Part shown: one piece after another, positions 8,981-19,396 of the stretch
Layout of the letters: each line of letters begins with the position of its first letter
Position numbering within the stretch: position 1 is the first letter of the stretch
NCBI GenBank assembly: GCA_024280395.1
Contig: JAJRQG010000009.1
Location: 1 to 56,640 of the forward strand
Origin: Gammaproteobacteria bacterium
Lineage (GTDB): Bacteria > Pseudomonadota > Gammaproteobacteria > Xanthomonadales > Marinicellaceae
DNA: 56,640 nt
Reading direction: 5' to 3'
The notes under the pieces: model-generated
The model's database searches: none
Seen by the model: only the letters and a program-made list of their open reading frames with translations
What the model was told of the DNA's origin: nothing
Translations under genes and position numbers: made by a program

Positions 8981-10528
8981 ATGCAAACGACATTGAATCC
9001 ATCAGAAATTAGCGAACTTATTAAAGAACGCATAAAGAATTTCGAAGTACAATCTGAAGCAAGAACAGAAGGAACAGTTGTATCTGTTTCTGATGGTATT
9101 GCACGTATCCATGGTCTTGCTGATGTAATGCAGGGCGAAATGATTGAATTGCCTAACAACACCTATGCACTTGCCTTAAACCTTGAGCGAGATTCAGTGG
9201 GTGTAGTTATCATGGGTGATTACACAAACATTTCAGAAGGCGACAAAGCAAAGTGTACCGGTAAAATATTGGAAGTACCTGTAGGACCAGAAATGGTTGG
9301 CCGCGTGGTTGATGCTTTAGGAGTTCCTATTGATGGGAATGGTCCAATTGATGCTAAAATGATGTCACCAGTTGAACGCATTGCACCAGGTGTTATTGAG
9401 CGTCAATCAGTTGATGAACCTCTACAAACTGGATTAAAATCAATTGATGCCATGGTGCCAATTGGTCGTGGTCAACGTGAGTTGATTATTGGCGATAGAC
9501 AAACTGGTAAAACCGCTGTAGCGATTGATGCAATCATTAATCAAAAAGGCAAAGGCGTTACATGTATCTATGTTGCCATTGGTCAAAAACGTTCATCAGT
9601 AACAGGAATTGTACGTAAGCTTGAAGAGTTTGGCGCAATGGAACACACCATTATTGTAGCAGCAACAGCATCTGATTCTGCAGCTATGCAATACATGGCA
9701 CCTTATGCAGGAACTGCAATGGGTGAGTATTTCCGTGATCGCGGTGAAAATGCTATGATTGTATTTGATGATTTAACAAAACAAGCATGGGCTTACCGCC
9801 AGGTATCTCTATTATTAAAACGTCCTCCAGGGCGTGAAGCTTATCCTGGTGATGTATTCTATCTTCATTCACGTTTGTTAGAACGTGCATCCAGAGTTAA
9901 TGCAGACTACGTTGAAAAGTTCACAAACGGTGAAGTTAAAGGCAAAACAGGATCGCTTACTGCTTTACCTATTATTGAAACCCAAGCGGGTGATGTATCG
10001 GCTTTCGTACCAACTAACGTGATTTCAATTACTGATGGTCAGATTTTCTTAGAAACTGATTTGTTTAATGCAGGTATTCGCCCAGCGATTAATGCTGGTT
10101 TATCTGTATCTCGAGTAGGTGGTGCAGCACAAACTAAAGTAGTTAAGAAGCTCGGTGGTGGTGTTCGTTTGGCACTGGCTCAATACCGTGAGTTGGCCGC
10201 TTTTGCTCAGTTTGCATCAGATTTGGATGAAATCACACGTAACCAATTGGAACGTGGACAAAAAGTAACTGAATTAATGAAACAGAATCAATACTCTCCG
10301 ATGAGTGTATCTGAAATGGCTGTGACATTGTATGCTGTTGATAAAGGTTACATGGATGATATTGAAATAAACAAAATTGGTGATTTTGAGAAAGGTTTAC
10401 TTGATCACATGAATAATTCAAACGAAAAGTTCATGAATGAATTAAGTGAAACTGGTGCTTATAACGATGAAATCGAAGCAAGCATTAAATCAGGTATCGA
10501 AGAATTCAAAAAAACCGGTACTTGGTAA
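8981..10528 (+). CDS. atpA: F1Fo ATP synthase subunit alpha
   Basis: Non-catalytic nucleotide-binding subunit of the F1 head, 515 residues from the ATG at 8981 (E. coli 513). An in-frame TTG at 8963 exists, but the strong AAAGAGG at 8967-8973 decides for 8981. The P-loop GDRQTGKT spans residues 171-178. [17 protein letters not shown], the ATP synthase alpha/beta signature region, is intact, and the N-terminal [14 protein letters not shown] helix that contacts delta is present. Confidence 0.99.
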   Translation: MQTTLNPSEISELIKERIKNFEVQSEARTEGTVVSVSDGIARIHGLADVMQGEMIELPNNTYALALNLERDSVGVVIMGDYTNISEGDKAKCTGKILEVPVGPEMVGRVVDALGVPIDGNGPIDAKMMSPVERIAPGVIERQSVDEPLQTGLKSIDAMVPIGRGQRELIIGDRQTGKTAVAIDAIINQKGKGVTCIYVAIGQKRSSVTGIVRKLEEFGAMEHTIIVAATASDSAAMQYMAPYAGTAMGEYFRDRGENAMIVFDDLTKQAWAYRQVSLLLKRPPGREAYPGDVFYLHSRLLERASRVNADYVEKFTNGEVKGKTGSLTALPIIETQAGDVSAFVPTNVISITDGQIFLETDLFNAGIRPAINAGLSVSRVGGAAQTKVVKKLGGGVRLALAQYRELAAFAQFASDLDEITRNQLERGQKVTELMKQNQYSPMSVSEMAVTLYAVDKGYMDDIEINKIGDFEKGLLDHMNNSNEKFMNELSETGAYNDEIEASIKSGIEEFKKTGTW

Positions 10529-10549
10529 TCATCTAATTAGAGAATAATT

Positions 10550-11410
10550 ATGGCAGTTGGAAGAGAAATTGTAACCAAAATTAAAAGTGTACAGTCTACC
10601 AAAAAGGTGACTTCTGCTCTTGAAATGGTTTCAGCCAGTAAGATTAAAAAAGCCAAAGATCAAATGTTGGAAGCCAGACCGTATGCCAAACAAATGCAGA
10701 CGATTATAGGTCATTTAGCACATGCCTCGCCAGAATACAGGCATCCTTTTATGAAGGAAAGAGAAGTTAAGCGTGTGGGTTATGTGGTTATTTCAACTGA
10801 TCGTGGTTTATGTGGTGGTTTGAACACCAATTTATTTAAGAAGTGTGTTGCTGATATGAAAGTATGGCAAGACAAAGGTGTGAAAGTTGAAGTTGTCACT
10901 ATTGGCAACAAGGCGGCATCTTTCTTTAAAAAAGTTGATGTCAATCTTAAAGCCAGTATTCCTTCATTGGGCGACAAGCCAGAACTCACCAAACTTATTG
11001 GTGTAGTTAAAGTGATGTTGGAAGCTTTTTCTGATGAGAAAATTGACCGTTTGAATCTGGTATTTAATGACTTCATCAATTCAATCGTTCAGAAACCAAC
11101 GGTTCAACAATTGTTGCCTTTGGAGCCAACTAAAGATGAGAATATCAAGAAAAATTTTGATTACCTCTATGAGCCAGAAGCTAAGGACGTTTTAGAATTT
11201 GTATTGGGTCGTTATGTTGAGTCTTTGGTTTTCCAAGGCGTGTTAGAAAACTTGGCCAGTGAACATTCTGCAAGAATGGTCGCCATGAAAAGTGCCACGG
11301 ATAATGCAACAGACTTAATTAAAGAATTACAGTTGATATACAACAAGGCGCGTCAAGCAGCCATTACACAAGAAATTTCAGAGATTGTTGGCGGCGCTGC
11401 AGCAGTTTAA
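10550..11410 (+). CDS. atpG: F1Fo ATP synthase subunit gamma
   Basis: Central rotor shaft, 286 residues. The N-terminal helix has the family pattern [31 protein letters not shown], and the C-terminal helix has [20 protein letters not shown] followed by [21 protein letters not shown], both near invariant. [11 protein letters not shown] lies in the Rossmann-like domain. It sits 21 bp after atpA and 32 bp before atpD. Confidence 0.98.
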   Translation: MAVGREIVTKIKSVQSTKKVTSALEMVSASKIKKAKDQMLEARPYAKQMQTIIGHLAHASPEYRHPFMKEREVKRVGYVVISTDRGLCGGLNTNLFKKCVADMKVWQDKGVKVEVVTIGNKAASFFKKVDVNLKASIPSLGDKPELTKLIGVVKVMLEAFSDEKIDRLNLVFNDFINSIVQKPTVQQLLPLEPTKDENIKKNFDYLYEPEAKDVLEFVLGRYVESLVFQGVLENLASEHSARMVAMKSATDNATDLIKELQLIYNKARQAAITQEISEIVGGAAAV

Positions 11411-11418
11411 AAGAATAA

Positions 11419-12834
<1,416 letters not shown>

Positions 12835-12873
12835 ATAATAAGCTTACTTAAACGTTAAAGAACAGAGAAAAAT

Positions 12874-13296
12874 ATGAGTTCAATACAATGTGACATCGTA
12901 AGTGCTGAAACTGAGATTTTCTCAGGTGAAGTCGCTATGGTATTTGCAACAGGTGTAGCTGGCGAACTAGGTATAGCACCAAGACATGCCCCCCTAATTA
13001 CCTTGTTAAAAGCTGGCGAAGTACGTGTAGAATTACAAGATGGTACTCACCAAAACTATTATGTTTCTGGTGGCATCTTAGAAGTTCAACCGTATTTGGT
13101 TTCAGTTTTAGCTGACACTGCTGTTCGTGCTGAAGATATTGATGAAGCAGCGGCCATTCAAGCCAAAGAAGAAGCCGAAAGATTGCTTAAAGATTCTGAT
13201 AAGCGTCAAGATTTAGCGCAAGTTCAGGCTGATCTCGCAAAAGCAGTTGCACAGATACAAGCGATTAGTCGTTTAAAGAAAAACTTGAAAAGATAA
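12874..13296 (+). CDS. atpC: F1Fo ATP synthase subunit epsilon
   Basis: Last gene of the operon: rotor foot and intrinsic inhibitor, 140 residues. The N-terminal beta sandwich has GVAGELGIAPRHAPLITLLKAGEVRV and the VSGGILEVQPYLVSVLADTAVRAEDID segment of the family. The C-terminal helical hairpin (about 95-138) is rich in Ala and Lys. A strong intrinsic terminator follows 26 bp after the stop, closing the operon. Confidence 0.97.
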   Translation: MSSIQCDIVSAETEIFSGEVAMVFATGVAGELGIAPRHAPLITLLKAGEVRVELQDGTHQNYYVSGGILEVQPYLVSVLADTAVRAEDIDEAAAIQAKEEAERLLKDSDKRQDLAQVQADLAKAVAQIQAISRLKKNLKR

Positions 13297-13322
13297 GTAA
13301 GTATAGTAATTCTTGAATTTAA

Positions 13323-13350
13323 AAAAACCAGCTTAAAAGCTGGTTTTTTT
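13323..13350 (+). terminator. Intrinsic terminator of the atp operon
   Basis: AACCAGCT pairs with AGCTGGTT around a TAAA loop, with an A-run before and seven Ts after. The symmetric A/T flanks allow it to act on both strands, but no gene ends against it from the minus strand; the esterase to the right ends at 13420. Confidence 0.9.
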
Positions 13351-13419
13351 ATGCCTCAATAAAACTGCATAATTGAAGGTTGTAATAAATTATAACGGTT
13401 TATCGTTAGGTCTCATTTA

Positions 13420-14229
13420 CTATTTCCACAATCCCCATTTGAACGCCTTAACTTTTGTTGCTTTAAATATGGTGTGATGGTGTTCTTTGGGTTGTGATAA
13501 ATAGGTCCATTCAATGGTATCTGGGGCATTAGCAGTGAATGCTTTCTGCAAAGCCTCGGTATGTAGATAAATATCTTCGGCATCTGACCCTGTAAACCAA
13601 ATTTTCTTTGGTTTGTCTGTATAATTTTGTAAGTGTGCAGTAGCGTTCTGGACCAATTGGTTGTTATTCCACCATAGAGATGGATCAATGGCCAAATAAA
13701 TATCAAACATTTCAGGACGTAAGAAAAAAGTTTCTACAATAAACAAGCCTGCAACCGATTCGCCGATAATGGCACGTTGATTGTTGGTTGAATAGCGATT
13801 TTCGATATCAGGAAATAATTCGGTCTCAATAAATTTTCTGAATTCAGTTGATCCATCAGTAACTGGTGCGATCTCTGCATCTTGTTTTACATCAGATAAT
13901 CCAGTTAAATCTCGTCTTCGTACTGTGTTTTCAATGCCAACAAGAATTAAAGGAGCAATATCTCCTTTGTCTATAAGTTCAGCAATGGTAGTGGCGATGT
14001 GTGGAAAATCTTCTTTAATTCCTCCATCAGGCATATACAATACAGGGTAGTCATTGGCGCTATTGTAATCAGTTGGTGTCCAGACAGTAATGGTTCGTTT
14101 TTCATTTAAGACTTTTGAATCAATGGTGATAATTTCATGTTTAGGTATAGGATTCGTAGAAGTAGTCTGTTGACATGCAGAAATCAATATTAGGAATACA
14201 ATAATTAATCCGGATAGGCGTATTTTCAT
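13420..14229 (-). CDS. Putative lipoprotein esterase, alpha/beta hydrolase (esterase D / Fes-like)
   Basis: A 269-residue alpha/beta hydrolase of the putative-esterase type (PF00756-like; ferri-siderophore esterases and acyltransferases share it). A lipobox ISAC places the acylated Cys at residue 19, so it is membrane-attached outside the cytoplasm. The nucleophile elbow is GESVAG with Ser158; a conserved AIDPSLWWNN segment follows, and the likely catalytic His is in the PKEHHHTIF run near the C-terminus. The substrate cannot be told. It ends the minus-strand run that begins at the S9 peptidase, 37 bp after the thioredoxin-fold gene. Confidence 0.82.
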   Translation of the reverse strand: MKIRLSGLIIVFLILISACQQTTSTNPIPKHEIITIDSKVLNEKRTITVWTPTDYNSANDYPVLYMPDGGIKEDFPHIATTIAELIDKGDIAPLILVGIENTVRRRDLTGLSDVKQDAEIAPVTDGSTEFRKFIETELFPDIENRYSTNNQRAIIGESVAGLFIVETFFLRPEMFDIYLAIDPSLWWNNNQLVQNATAHLQNYTDKPKKIWFTGSDAEDIYLHTEALQKAFTANAPDTIEWTYLSQPKEHHHTIFKATKVKAFKWGLWK

Positions 14230-14266
14230 GGGCTTAATATTTAAAGAAGAATTAAAATAAATTGTA

Positions 14267-15826
14267 TCACAAATTAGATTGCTTTTGTCTTAGGATATTA
14301 TAAGTTTTATGGGCCAATAATATGCCAGGATCGGTAAAACGGGAGGTGGCAATTTCAGGGGTAGCCAATAATTTCATGGTATGGTCAATTAAGTTGTTAA
14401 GTTCCATTGATGGGCTCTTTGAATAGAGCTGCATAAAAAACCGGGCTGCATCAATATTTTGATCAAGCTGAGGCAGTGGTTTGGTGGGCGTGCCATTGTC
14501 CACGGCACTGATTAGACCTCCTTTAGGATTTTTAAATTGTAGAAGAATAAATACTGCTGCTTGATTAGCATAGTCTATGTATTTAGGATCATTTGTGGCC
14601 ATGTTTAGCAATAAAAAAGCCCTTGCCATATATAAGGTATCGGCAAGAAAAGGCCCAACTGTATCATCCCTGTCATGTTTAAAACCGCCATTGTTTAACT
14701 TTCTATGTTTGATAATCCAGTCGGATGCTTTGATAGCAGCTACTAAGTATTTCTTTTCTTTTGTTGCCATATACACTCGAATCATTCCTTCGATGGCTTT
14801 GCCATTATGAGATGAATATTTATGTTTGTCGACTTTGGGTATTCCTAAAGCCAATCGTTGTTGGCGTTTGAGTTTAAAATAATCATGGGATTTTTCTCCT
14901 TGTTTCAAATCCGCATCTTGACTGCTATAAAAGACTCCCTTGTCGGTTGAATACAAAAACTCCAATAGATAATCCGCTACTTGTTTTGCAGCGACACAAT
15001 ACCTTTGTTTTTGTAATTGCTGACAGGCTGAAGCAAAAGCATACATATTTTTGTATTGGGTATTCATGATTTTTTCATAATGCGGATGTTGCCAATCGGC
15101 ATTGGTCGAATACTGATAAGCGCCACCAAATTCTGGATCAATAATTTGTTTGGCGTTATCCAATGTTTTGATGACTCTATTTGTTGCAGAAGCATCGCCT
15201 TTAGTTGCCAAATACAAATCCCATTCAACCGAATCAATGTCCAAGAATTTCATATTTAACTGTAAGCTGCCCAAGTCAGAATCATAGGCCTGTAAGTGCA
15301 TTATTTTAAGTTGTTGCACCAAGGATTTCTCAAGTTTTGGACTGCTCGAAAGGTTATTTGGTAGTGTCAAAGTAGTGGTTTCAGGAGAGGGGTCTTCAAT
15401 GATGGCTTGTAAAAGCCTGGCCATTCTTCCAGGACTGATATAACCGGCTCTTTTTACAATTTCTGTTCCATCTGGAGTCAACACGATAGTCGCAGGCCAT
15501 CCCCAATTGCGGTAACGTTCAGCCAAATCTGGGCGCAGATCATGATCTGCTTGAGTGGTGATAAAATGATTATTTAATAACGAAACAACTTTTTCATCAG
15601 TGTAGGTGTTCTTTTCCATAACATGACACCAGTGACACCACACTGCAACTAAATCTAAAATAATAAATTTATCTTGTTTTTTTGCCAGTTCAAAACTGAC
15701 TTTGTCGAATTCTTTCCACTCTATTTTATTGGCGTAGGTACTTTGAGAAAACATAATGGCAAATAATAATAGAGTAATGACCTTAGCTTGGGTCCAAATA
15801 AGACTAGTTTGTTTAATGCGTGTCAT
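14267..15826 (-). CDS. Exported thioredoxin-fold protein, YyaL/SPATA20-like (DUF255)
   Basis: From the ATG whose complement lies at 15824-15826 (preceded by AAGGGA) the product has 519 residues: a signal peptide (about 1-32, ending STYA), a thioredoxin-like domain with CHWC (Cys64, Cys67) in a DLVAVWCHWCHVM context, then an alpha/alpha-barrel-like region with GGAYQYSTNADWQHPHYEK and FYSSQDADLKQGE motifs known from YyaL/SPATA20. Family members are usually longer and cytosolic; this one is shorter and exported. A longer frame from 15892 would overlap the upstream gene and hide the signal peptide, so I reject it. A periplasmic redox or carbohydrate-related role is inference. Confidence 0.8.
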   Translation of the reverse strand: MTRIKQTSLIWTQAKVITLLLFAIMFSQSTYANKIEWKEFDKVSFELAKKQDKFIILDLVAVWCHWCHVMEKNTYTDEKVVSLLNNHFITTQADHDLRPDLAERYRNWGWPATIVLTPDGTEIVKRAGYISPGRMARLLQAIIEDPSPETTTLTLPNNLSSSPKLEKSLVQQLKIMHLQAYDSDLGSLQLNMKFLDIDSVEWDLYLATKGDASATNRVIKTLDNAKQIIDPEFGGAYQYSTNADWQHPHYEKIMNTQYKNMYAFASACQQLQKQRYCVAAKQVADYLLEFLYSTDKGVFYSSQDADLKQGEKSHDYFKLKRQQRLALGIPKVDKHKYSSHNGKAIEGMIRVYMATKEKKYLVAAIKASDWIIKHRKLNNGGFKHDRDDTVGPFLADTLYMARAFLLLNMATNDPKYIDYANQAAVFILLQFKNPKGGLISAVDNGTPTKPLPQLDQNIDAARFFMQLYSKSPSMELNNLIDHTMKLLATPEIATSRFTDPGILLAHKTYNILRQKQSNL

Positions 15827-15854
15827 TTTTGTATATCCCTTATTAATCAATTTC

Positions 15855-17888
15855 TTATTTATCTCCATCTTGGTCAATACTGTATTTTTCAAACCAAGCT
15901 AATATCGCAGAAACTTTGGCAATTAGGTTGCTGGGTCTTGCGGCGATGCCGTGTGATGCACCTGGTATCCTTACCATAGCACTTTCTATTTTTTGCAGTT
16001 TTAAAGCAGTATAAAATTGTTCGGATTCTGAAATAGGCGTTCTAAAATCTTGTTCTCCTGTTAACAACATGGTTGGGGTGGTAACATTTCCCACCAATGA
16101 CAGAGGTGAACGGGCATGATAACTTTCTGGATCTTCCCAAGGTTTTTTGGCAAACCAATATTTACTAAAATAGGCAGGTGAGTCAGCGTGTAACACAAAA
16201 CTTGTCCAATTGATTACAGGTTTGGCAACAACCGCAGCTTTAAAACGATTGGTCTTGCCAATTATCCATGCACTCAAAACACCACCACCGCTGCCGCCAG
16301 TGACATAAAGTTGTTGTTCATCAATATAGCCTTTAGCAACGACTGCATCAACACCCGACATTAAATCATCGTAATCTTGACTGGGATAATTGTGGTGTAT
16401 TAAATTGCCAAATTCTTGCCCATAACCGGTACTTCCTCTGGGATTGGTGTATAAAATGACATAGCCTGCAGCAGCATACAATTGTATTTCAGCACTAAAA
16501 ACAGAACCATAACTGGCAAAAGGCCCACCATGAATTTCTAAGATTAGTGGATGTTTTTTATTGGGATTAAAATTGGCTGGTTTAACAATCCAACCTTGAA
16601 TATCTCTCTGGTCAAAAGATGACTTGAACCATATTTCCTCAACCTGTCCGAGGTTTTTGTGACTGAATAAATCTTCATTGAGCCAAGTTAAGCGTTGGTC
16701 TTTGCCTTTTTTCCCTGAACTTAGATCTGCTGGGTGTCCGGTTGTTCCTAATGTATAGGCATAACGGCCATTGTTTGAAACACTGTAACTGGCAGCATTA
16801 TAAGGACGTCCCAATGACAAGCCTCCTAAATTTTCTGTAAGGTTGTTTATATCTCCAGACAGGTTGATATAAGAAAGTTTGGTATTGCCTTTTTCTGTGT
16901 ATTGAAAATATAGCCCTTTGTTGTCATGACTCCATTGAATGTCTTGTATGTTTCTATCAAAACCATGTGAAATTAAACGGCTTTTAGAACCATCACTGTT
17001 CATCAAATATAGGTTATTTAATTGGTAACCCAGATATTTATCATCAAAGCCTAAATAGGCGATGTACTTTCCATTGGGAGATAGTATTGGCGAAAAATCT
17101 GGACCTTGTCTTGAGGTCAATGCTTGTACTTTTCCATCAGATAATGAGACAGAATGTATTTCGCTATTCAATGGATCATATTCTCCATCTTTGTGTAAAT
17201 TAGCGGGGAAAATTAATGACCGCCCATCTTGTGACCAGATAGGATTGCCATGATTGTATTCTGAATCAGTAATCTGTCTGGCTGTACCACCTGAAATAGG
17301 CAGGGTAAACAATTGTCGAAAACCACTTTTCAAATAACCTTGGCCATCGGCACGATAATTGAGTTTATCAATATAGATGGGCGGCTTGCTCCACTTGGCT
17401 CCGTCTGGCTTTTTAGGTAGCTTAATAATTGATGAAGCATCAGTGCCTGCAAACATGCTAAAAGCGATGTGTTTATCATCCTTTGACCATGTCACAGCTC
17501 CAGGACTCTTTGGTGTATTTGTCAGTATTGAAACATCACCAGATTCCATCCAACGCAAATAGATTCGCATTTTCCCATCAGCATTCGATTTATACAGTAA
17601 TTTAGAACCATCATGCGACCACACAGGAGAGTTATCATTATTGTGCCCTGTGGTTAATGGTCTATTGTGAGAACCACCAAAATTAATTATCCATATGTTC
17701 GATAAGTTTTTATCGGTCATCACATCTTTATAGTTTCTGACATAGACAATGGTTTTTCCATCAGGAGAAATCTGTGGATCTGAAACATACTCCAGATTAA
17801 AGATATCAATCAACTCTAGTTTGTTGGAGAGTTCCGCTGAACAAAATCCACAGGAGAATACAAAGATAAGGCTGATTATTGTTTTCAT
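15855..17888 (-). CDS. Secreted S9-family prolyl oligopeptidase-like peptidase
   Basis: A serine peptidase that probably cuts short peptides outside the cytoplasm. It has 677 residues: a signal peptide (about 1-18, CGFCSA), a TolB/WD40-like beta-propeller with repeated SPDGK, SHDG and WSQDGRS units (about 25-400), and a C-terminal alpha/beta-hydrolase domain. The catalytic triad is readable as Ser533 (GGSGGG), Asp614 (TGEQDFRTP) and His646 (GASHG). The oxyanion region HGGPFASYG and NPRGSTGYGQEF are typical of acylaminoacyl or dipeptidyl peptidases. It leads the operon with the exported thioredoxin-fold protein and esterase; a -35/-10 pair lies at 17918-17946. Confidence 0.92.
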   Translation of the reverse strand: MKTIISLIFVFSCGFCSAELSNKLELIDIFNLEYVSDPQISPDGKTIVYVRNYKDVMTDKNLSNIWIINFGGSHNRPLTTGHNNDNSPVWSHDGSKLLYKSNADGKMRIYLRWMESGDVSILTNTPKSPGAVTWSKDDKHIAFSMFAGTDASSIIKLPKKPDGAKWSKPPIYIDKLNYRADGQGYLKSGFRQLFTLPISGGTARQITDSEYNHGNPIWSQDGRSLIFPANLHKDGEYDPLNSEIHSVSLSDGKVQALTSRQGPDFSPILSPNGKYIAYLGFDDKYLGYQLNNLYLMNSDGSKSRLISHGFDRNIQDIQWSHDNKGLYFQYTEKGNTKLSYINLSGDINNLTENLGGLSLGRPYNAASYSVSNNGRYAYTLGTTGHPADLSSGKKGKDQRLTWLNEDLFSHKNLGQVEEIWFKSSFDQRDIQGWIVKPANFNPNKKHPLILEIHGGPFASYGSVFSAEIQLYAAAGYVILYTNPRGSTGYGQEFGNLIHHNYPSQDYDDLMSGVDAVVAKGYIDEQQLYVTGGSGGGVLSAWIIGKTNRFKAAVVAKPVINWTSFVLHADSPAYFSKYWFAKKPWEDPESYHARSPLSLVGNVTTPTMLLTGEQDFRTPISESEQFYTALKLQKIESAMVRIPGASHGIAARPSNLIAKVSAILAWFEKYSIDQDGDK

Positions 17889-17917
17889 GGTGTTGTCCAG
17901 AATTAAATGAGGTTATT

Positions 17918-17946
17918 AAGATACTTGAAGAGCCCTTTAAAGTCAA
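17918..17946 (-). promoter_or_regulatory. Promoter of the S9 peptidase operon
   Basis: On the minus strand TTGACT (17941-17946), a 17-bp spacer and TATCTT (17918-17923) precede the peptidase ATG by about 30 bp. Confidence 0.5.
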
Positions 17947-18042
17947 TACTCAAAATTTTTTTTAGTCCAAAATATTCTGCGGTATATATTCGACCCAGAG
18001 CCGAATAAAATTGAAGTGGTTTATGATTTTTTTATCTGTATA

Positions 18043-18885
18043 TTATTCGAAACCATTTTTAAATAAGTTGTTAAAGCGGTTGTTAAAATAGCCATCAAAG
18101 GTGTTTTGGACTAGGTATTCATACCCTTGAGGAGTTAGATGAAAACAATCTCTGGTGAATGTGAAATCTCGCATGGCCTGAATGGGCGAAGGTCTGTTTA
18201 AATCACCCGGAGGCATAATAACTCCAGGAGCGATGCCATCATTTGGAAAGCCAAAAAATGCTTGCATTAAACCAAAATGAGACACATGAAATACACGCGG
18301 GTCATTCATGGCTATTTGACCATAAATTTGTTCAAAAGTAGTCGCTGCAGTATTGAGTTGGTTGGTTGTTGGCACGCCCATATCTGTAAGTAAGTTATTG
18401 CATGTTTGTCCAAATAAGCCGCCAATAGTGTCTTCAAAATTAGGATAGTCATAAAAGCTCAGTATTACTTGGATGTTACTTCTTTGTGCTAATACAGCAT
18501 CGACAATGGTGGTCAAGTCTGTTTGTATTTGTGACTGTAGTGCTTGCTCTTGCATCGGTGTCATATTGATGTTCCAAGCATTAAGAAAATCATTGCCGCC
18601 GATGGTTAGTTGAACAGTATCAATTTCCGGATTGTTATTGATGGCATCTAATATTATTTGTAATTGAGCAGGTATTGCCCAATCTGACGCTTGTCTACCA
18701 TCTTCAGAAACCGAATCACTGATAGTATGAATAACTAGATTGGGAAAACCATTATCAGAAAAAACCTGATTATGGGTGTTGTTGTCTATTTGCAGTTGAG
18801 CCCAAGAGTCACCTACAACAAGTACCCTAGGTGTTTGTGCAAAGGCAATCGATGTCATGAAAAGTAGGATTAATAATTTGCTCAT
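18043..18885 (-). CDS. Secreted SGNH/GDSL hydrolase with C-terminal NGFE tail
   Basis: A 280-residue esterase/lipase of the SGNH fold. The signal peptide (1-16, TSIAFA) precedes the block I motif VVGDSW with nucleophile Ser27; block III is TIGGNDF and block V is DCFHLTPQGY with Asp246 and His249. The natural substrate is unknown. The protein ends FNNLFKNGFE; short endings of the type (I/L)F-x-x-GFE recur, as I recall, on secreted proteins of Xanthomonadales-like bacteria, so this may be a sorting or secretion tag. The start overlaps the stop of the DUF4442 gene by 4 bp (ATGA), so the two are cotranslated. Confidence 0.85.
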   Translation of the reverse strand: MSKLLILLFMTSIAFAQTPRVLVVGDSWAQLQIDNNTHNQVFSDNGFPNLVIHTISDSVSEDGRQASDWAIPAQLQIILDAINNNPEIDTVQLTIGGNDFLNAWNINMTPMQEQALQSQIQTDLTTIVDAVLAQRSNIQVILSFYDYPNFEDTIGGLFGQTCNNLLTDMGVPTTNQLNTAATTFEQIYGQIAMNDPRVFHVSHFGLMQAFFGFPNDGIAPGVIMPPGDLNRPSPIQAMRDFTFTRDCFHLTPQGYEYLVQNTFDGYFNNRFNNLFKNGFE

Positions 18886-19364
18886 GACTTTCTAGACAAT
18901 AACCAATAAAAGGTACCTACAGCCACAACTTCGTCGGAGAGGTCTTTTATGGTAGTTGTCACAGTGTAGTCAATACTGTCAGCAACTTCTGGTATTTCAC
19001 AGATACATTCTGCGGTTAGATCTCCTTTGGCTTTTTTGATATACTCCATTTCCATTTTGGTCAAAATACCGCGTATTTGACTGGTCATTCCAGACAATAC
19101 AGCTAAACCACTGGTGACTTCCCCCAAATTGATTAACGCTACAGCATGAATGCTTTTAAGATGATTTTTGTTGCCACGTCGCTCTTTAAGAAAAGCCTGG
19201 CAATGGCCTGGTTTCAAATCTGTGATTAGGGCTTTTATGGTGCCAGTATAAGCGGCCATTTTCCCTACAGCTCGTGAGAATAGTTGTTTGCCGAAAGGTT
19301 TGTTTTGGAGTTTTTTCCAATTGGCCAATATTTTTTCGCCGGGTGATTCGTTATTTTGTGACAT
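18882..19364 (-). CDS. DUF4442 hotdog-fold protein (putative thioesterase)
   Basis: A 160-residue cytoplasmic protein of the DUF4442/hotdog group, related to acyl-CoA thioesterases. Features are FLKERRGNKNHLKSIHAVALINLGEVTSGLA (the typical N-x-x-x-x-(I/M)-H-A segment where the catalytic acid and substrate helix lie), and the YIKKAKGDLTAEC strand. No activity can be assigned. It is coupled by a 4-bp overlap to the downstream SGNH hydrolase and divergent from pepQ across only 32 bp. Confidence 0.82.
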   Translation of the reverse strand: MSQNNESPGEKILANWKKLQNKPFGKQLFSRAVGKMAAYTGTIKALITDLKPGHCQAFLKERRGNKNHLKSIHAVALINLGEVTSGLAVLSGMTSQIRGILTKMEMEYIKKAKGDLTAECICEIPEVADSIDYTVTTTIKDLSDEVVAVGTFYWLLSRKS

Positions 19365-19396
19365 AATAAGCCTATGTAATTATTAAGGTGAAGTGA

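Noticed and set aside
15827-15892. Longer N-terminus for the exported thioredoxin-fold protein
   Set aside because: It would overlap the S9 peptidase gene by 38 bp and put 22 polar residues before the signal peptide; a good ribosome site supports 15826.
17889-18042. Possible coding remnant between the S9 peptidase and SGNH hydrolase genes
   Set aside because: Short open stretches give no recognisable protein; the space is explained by the peptidase promoter.
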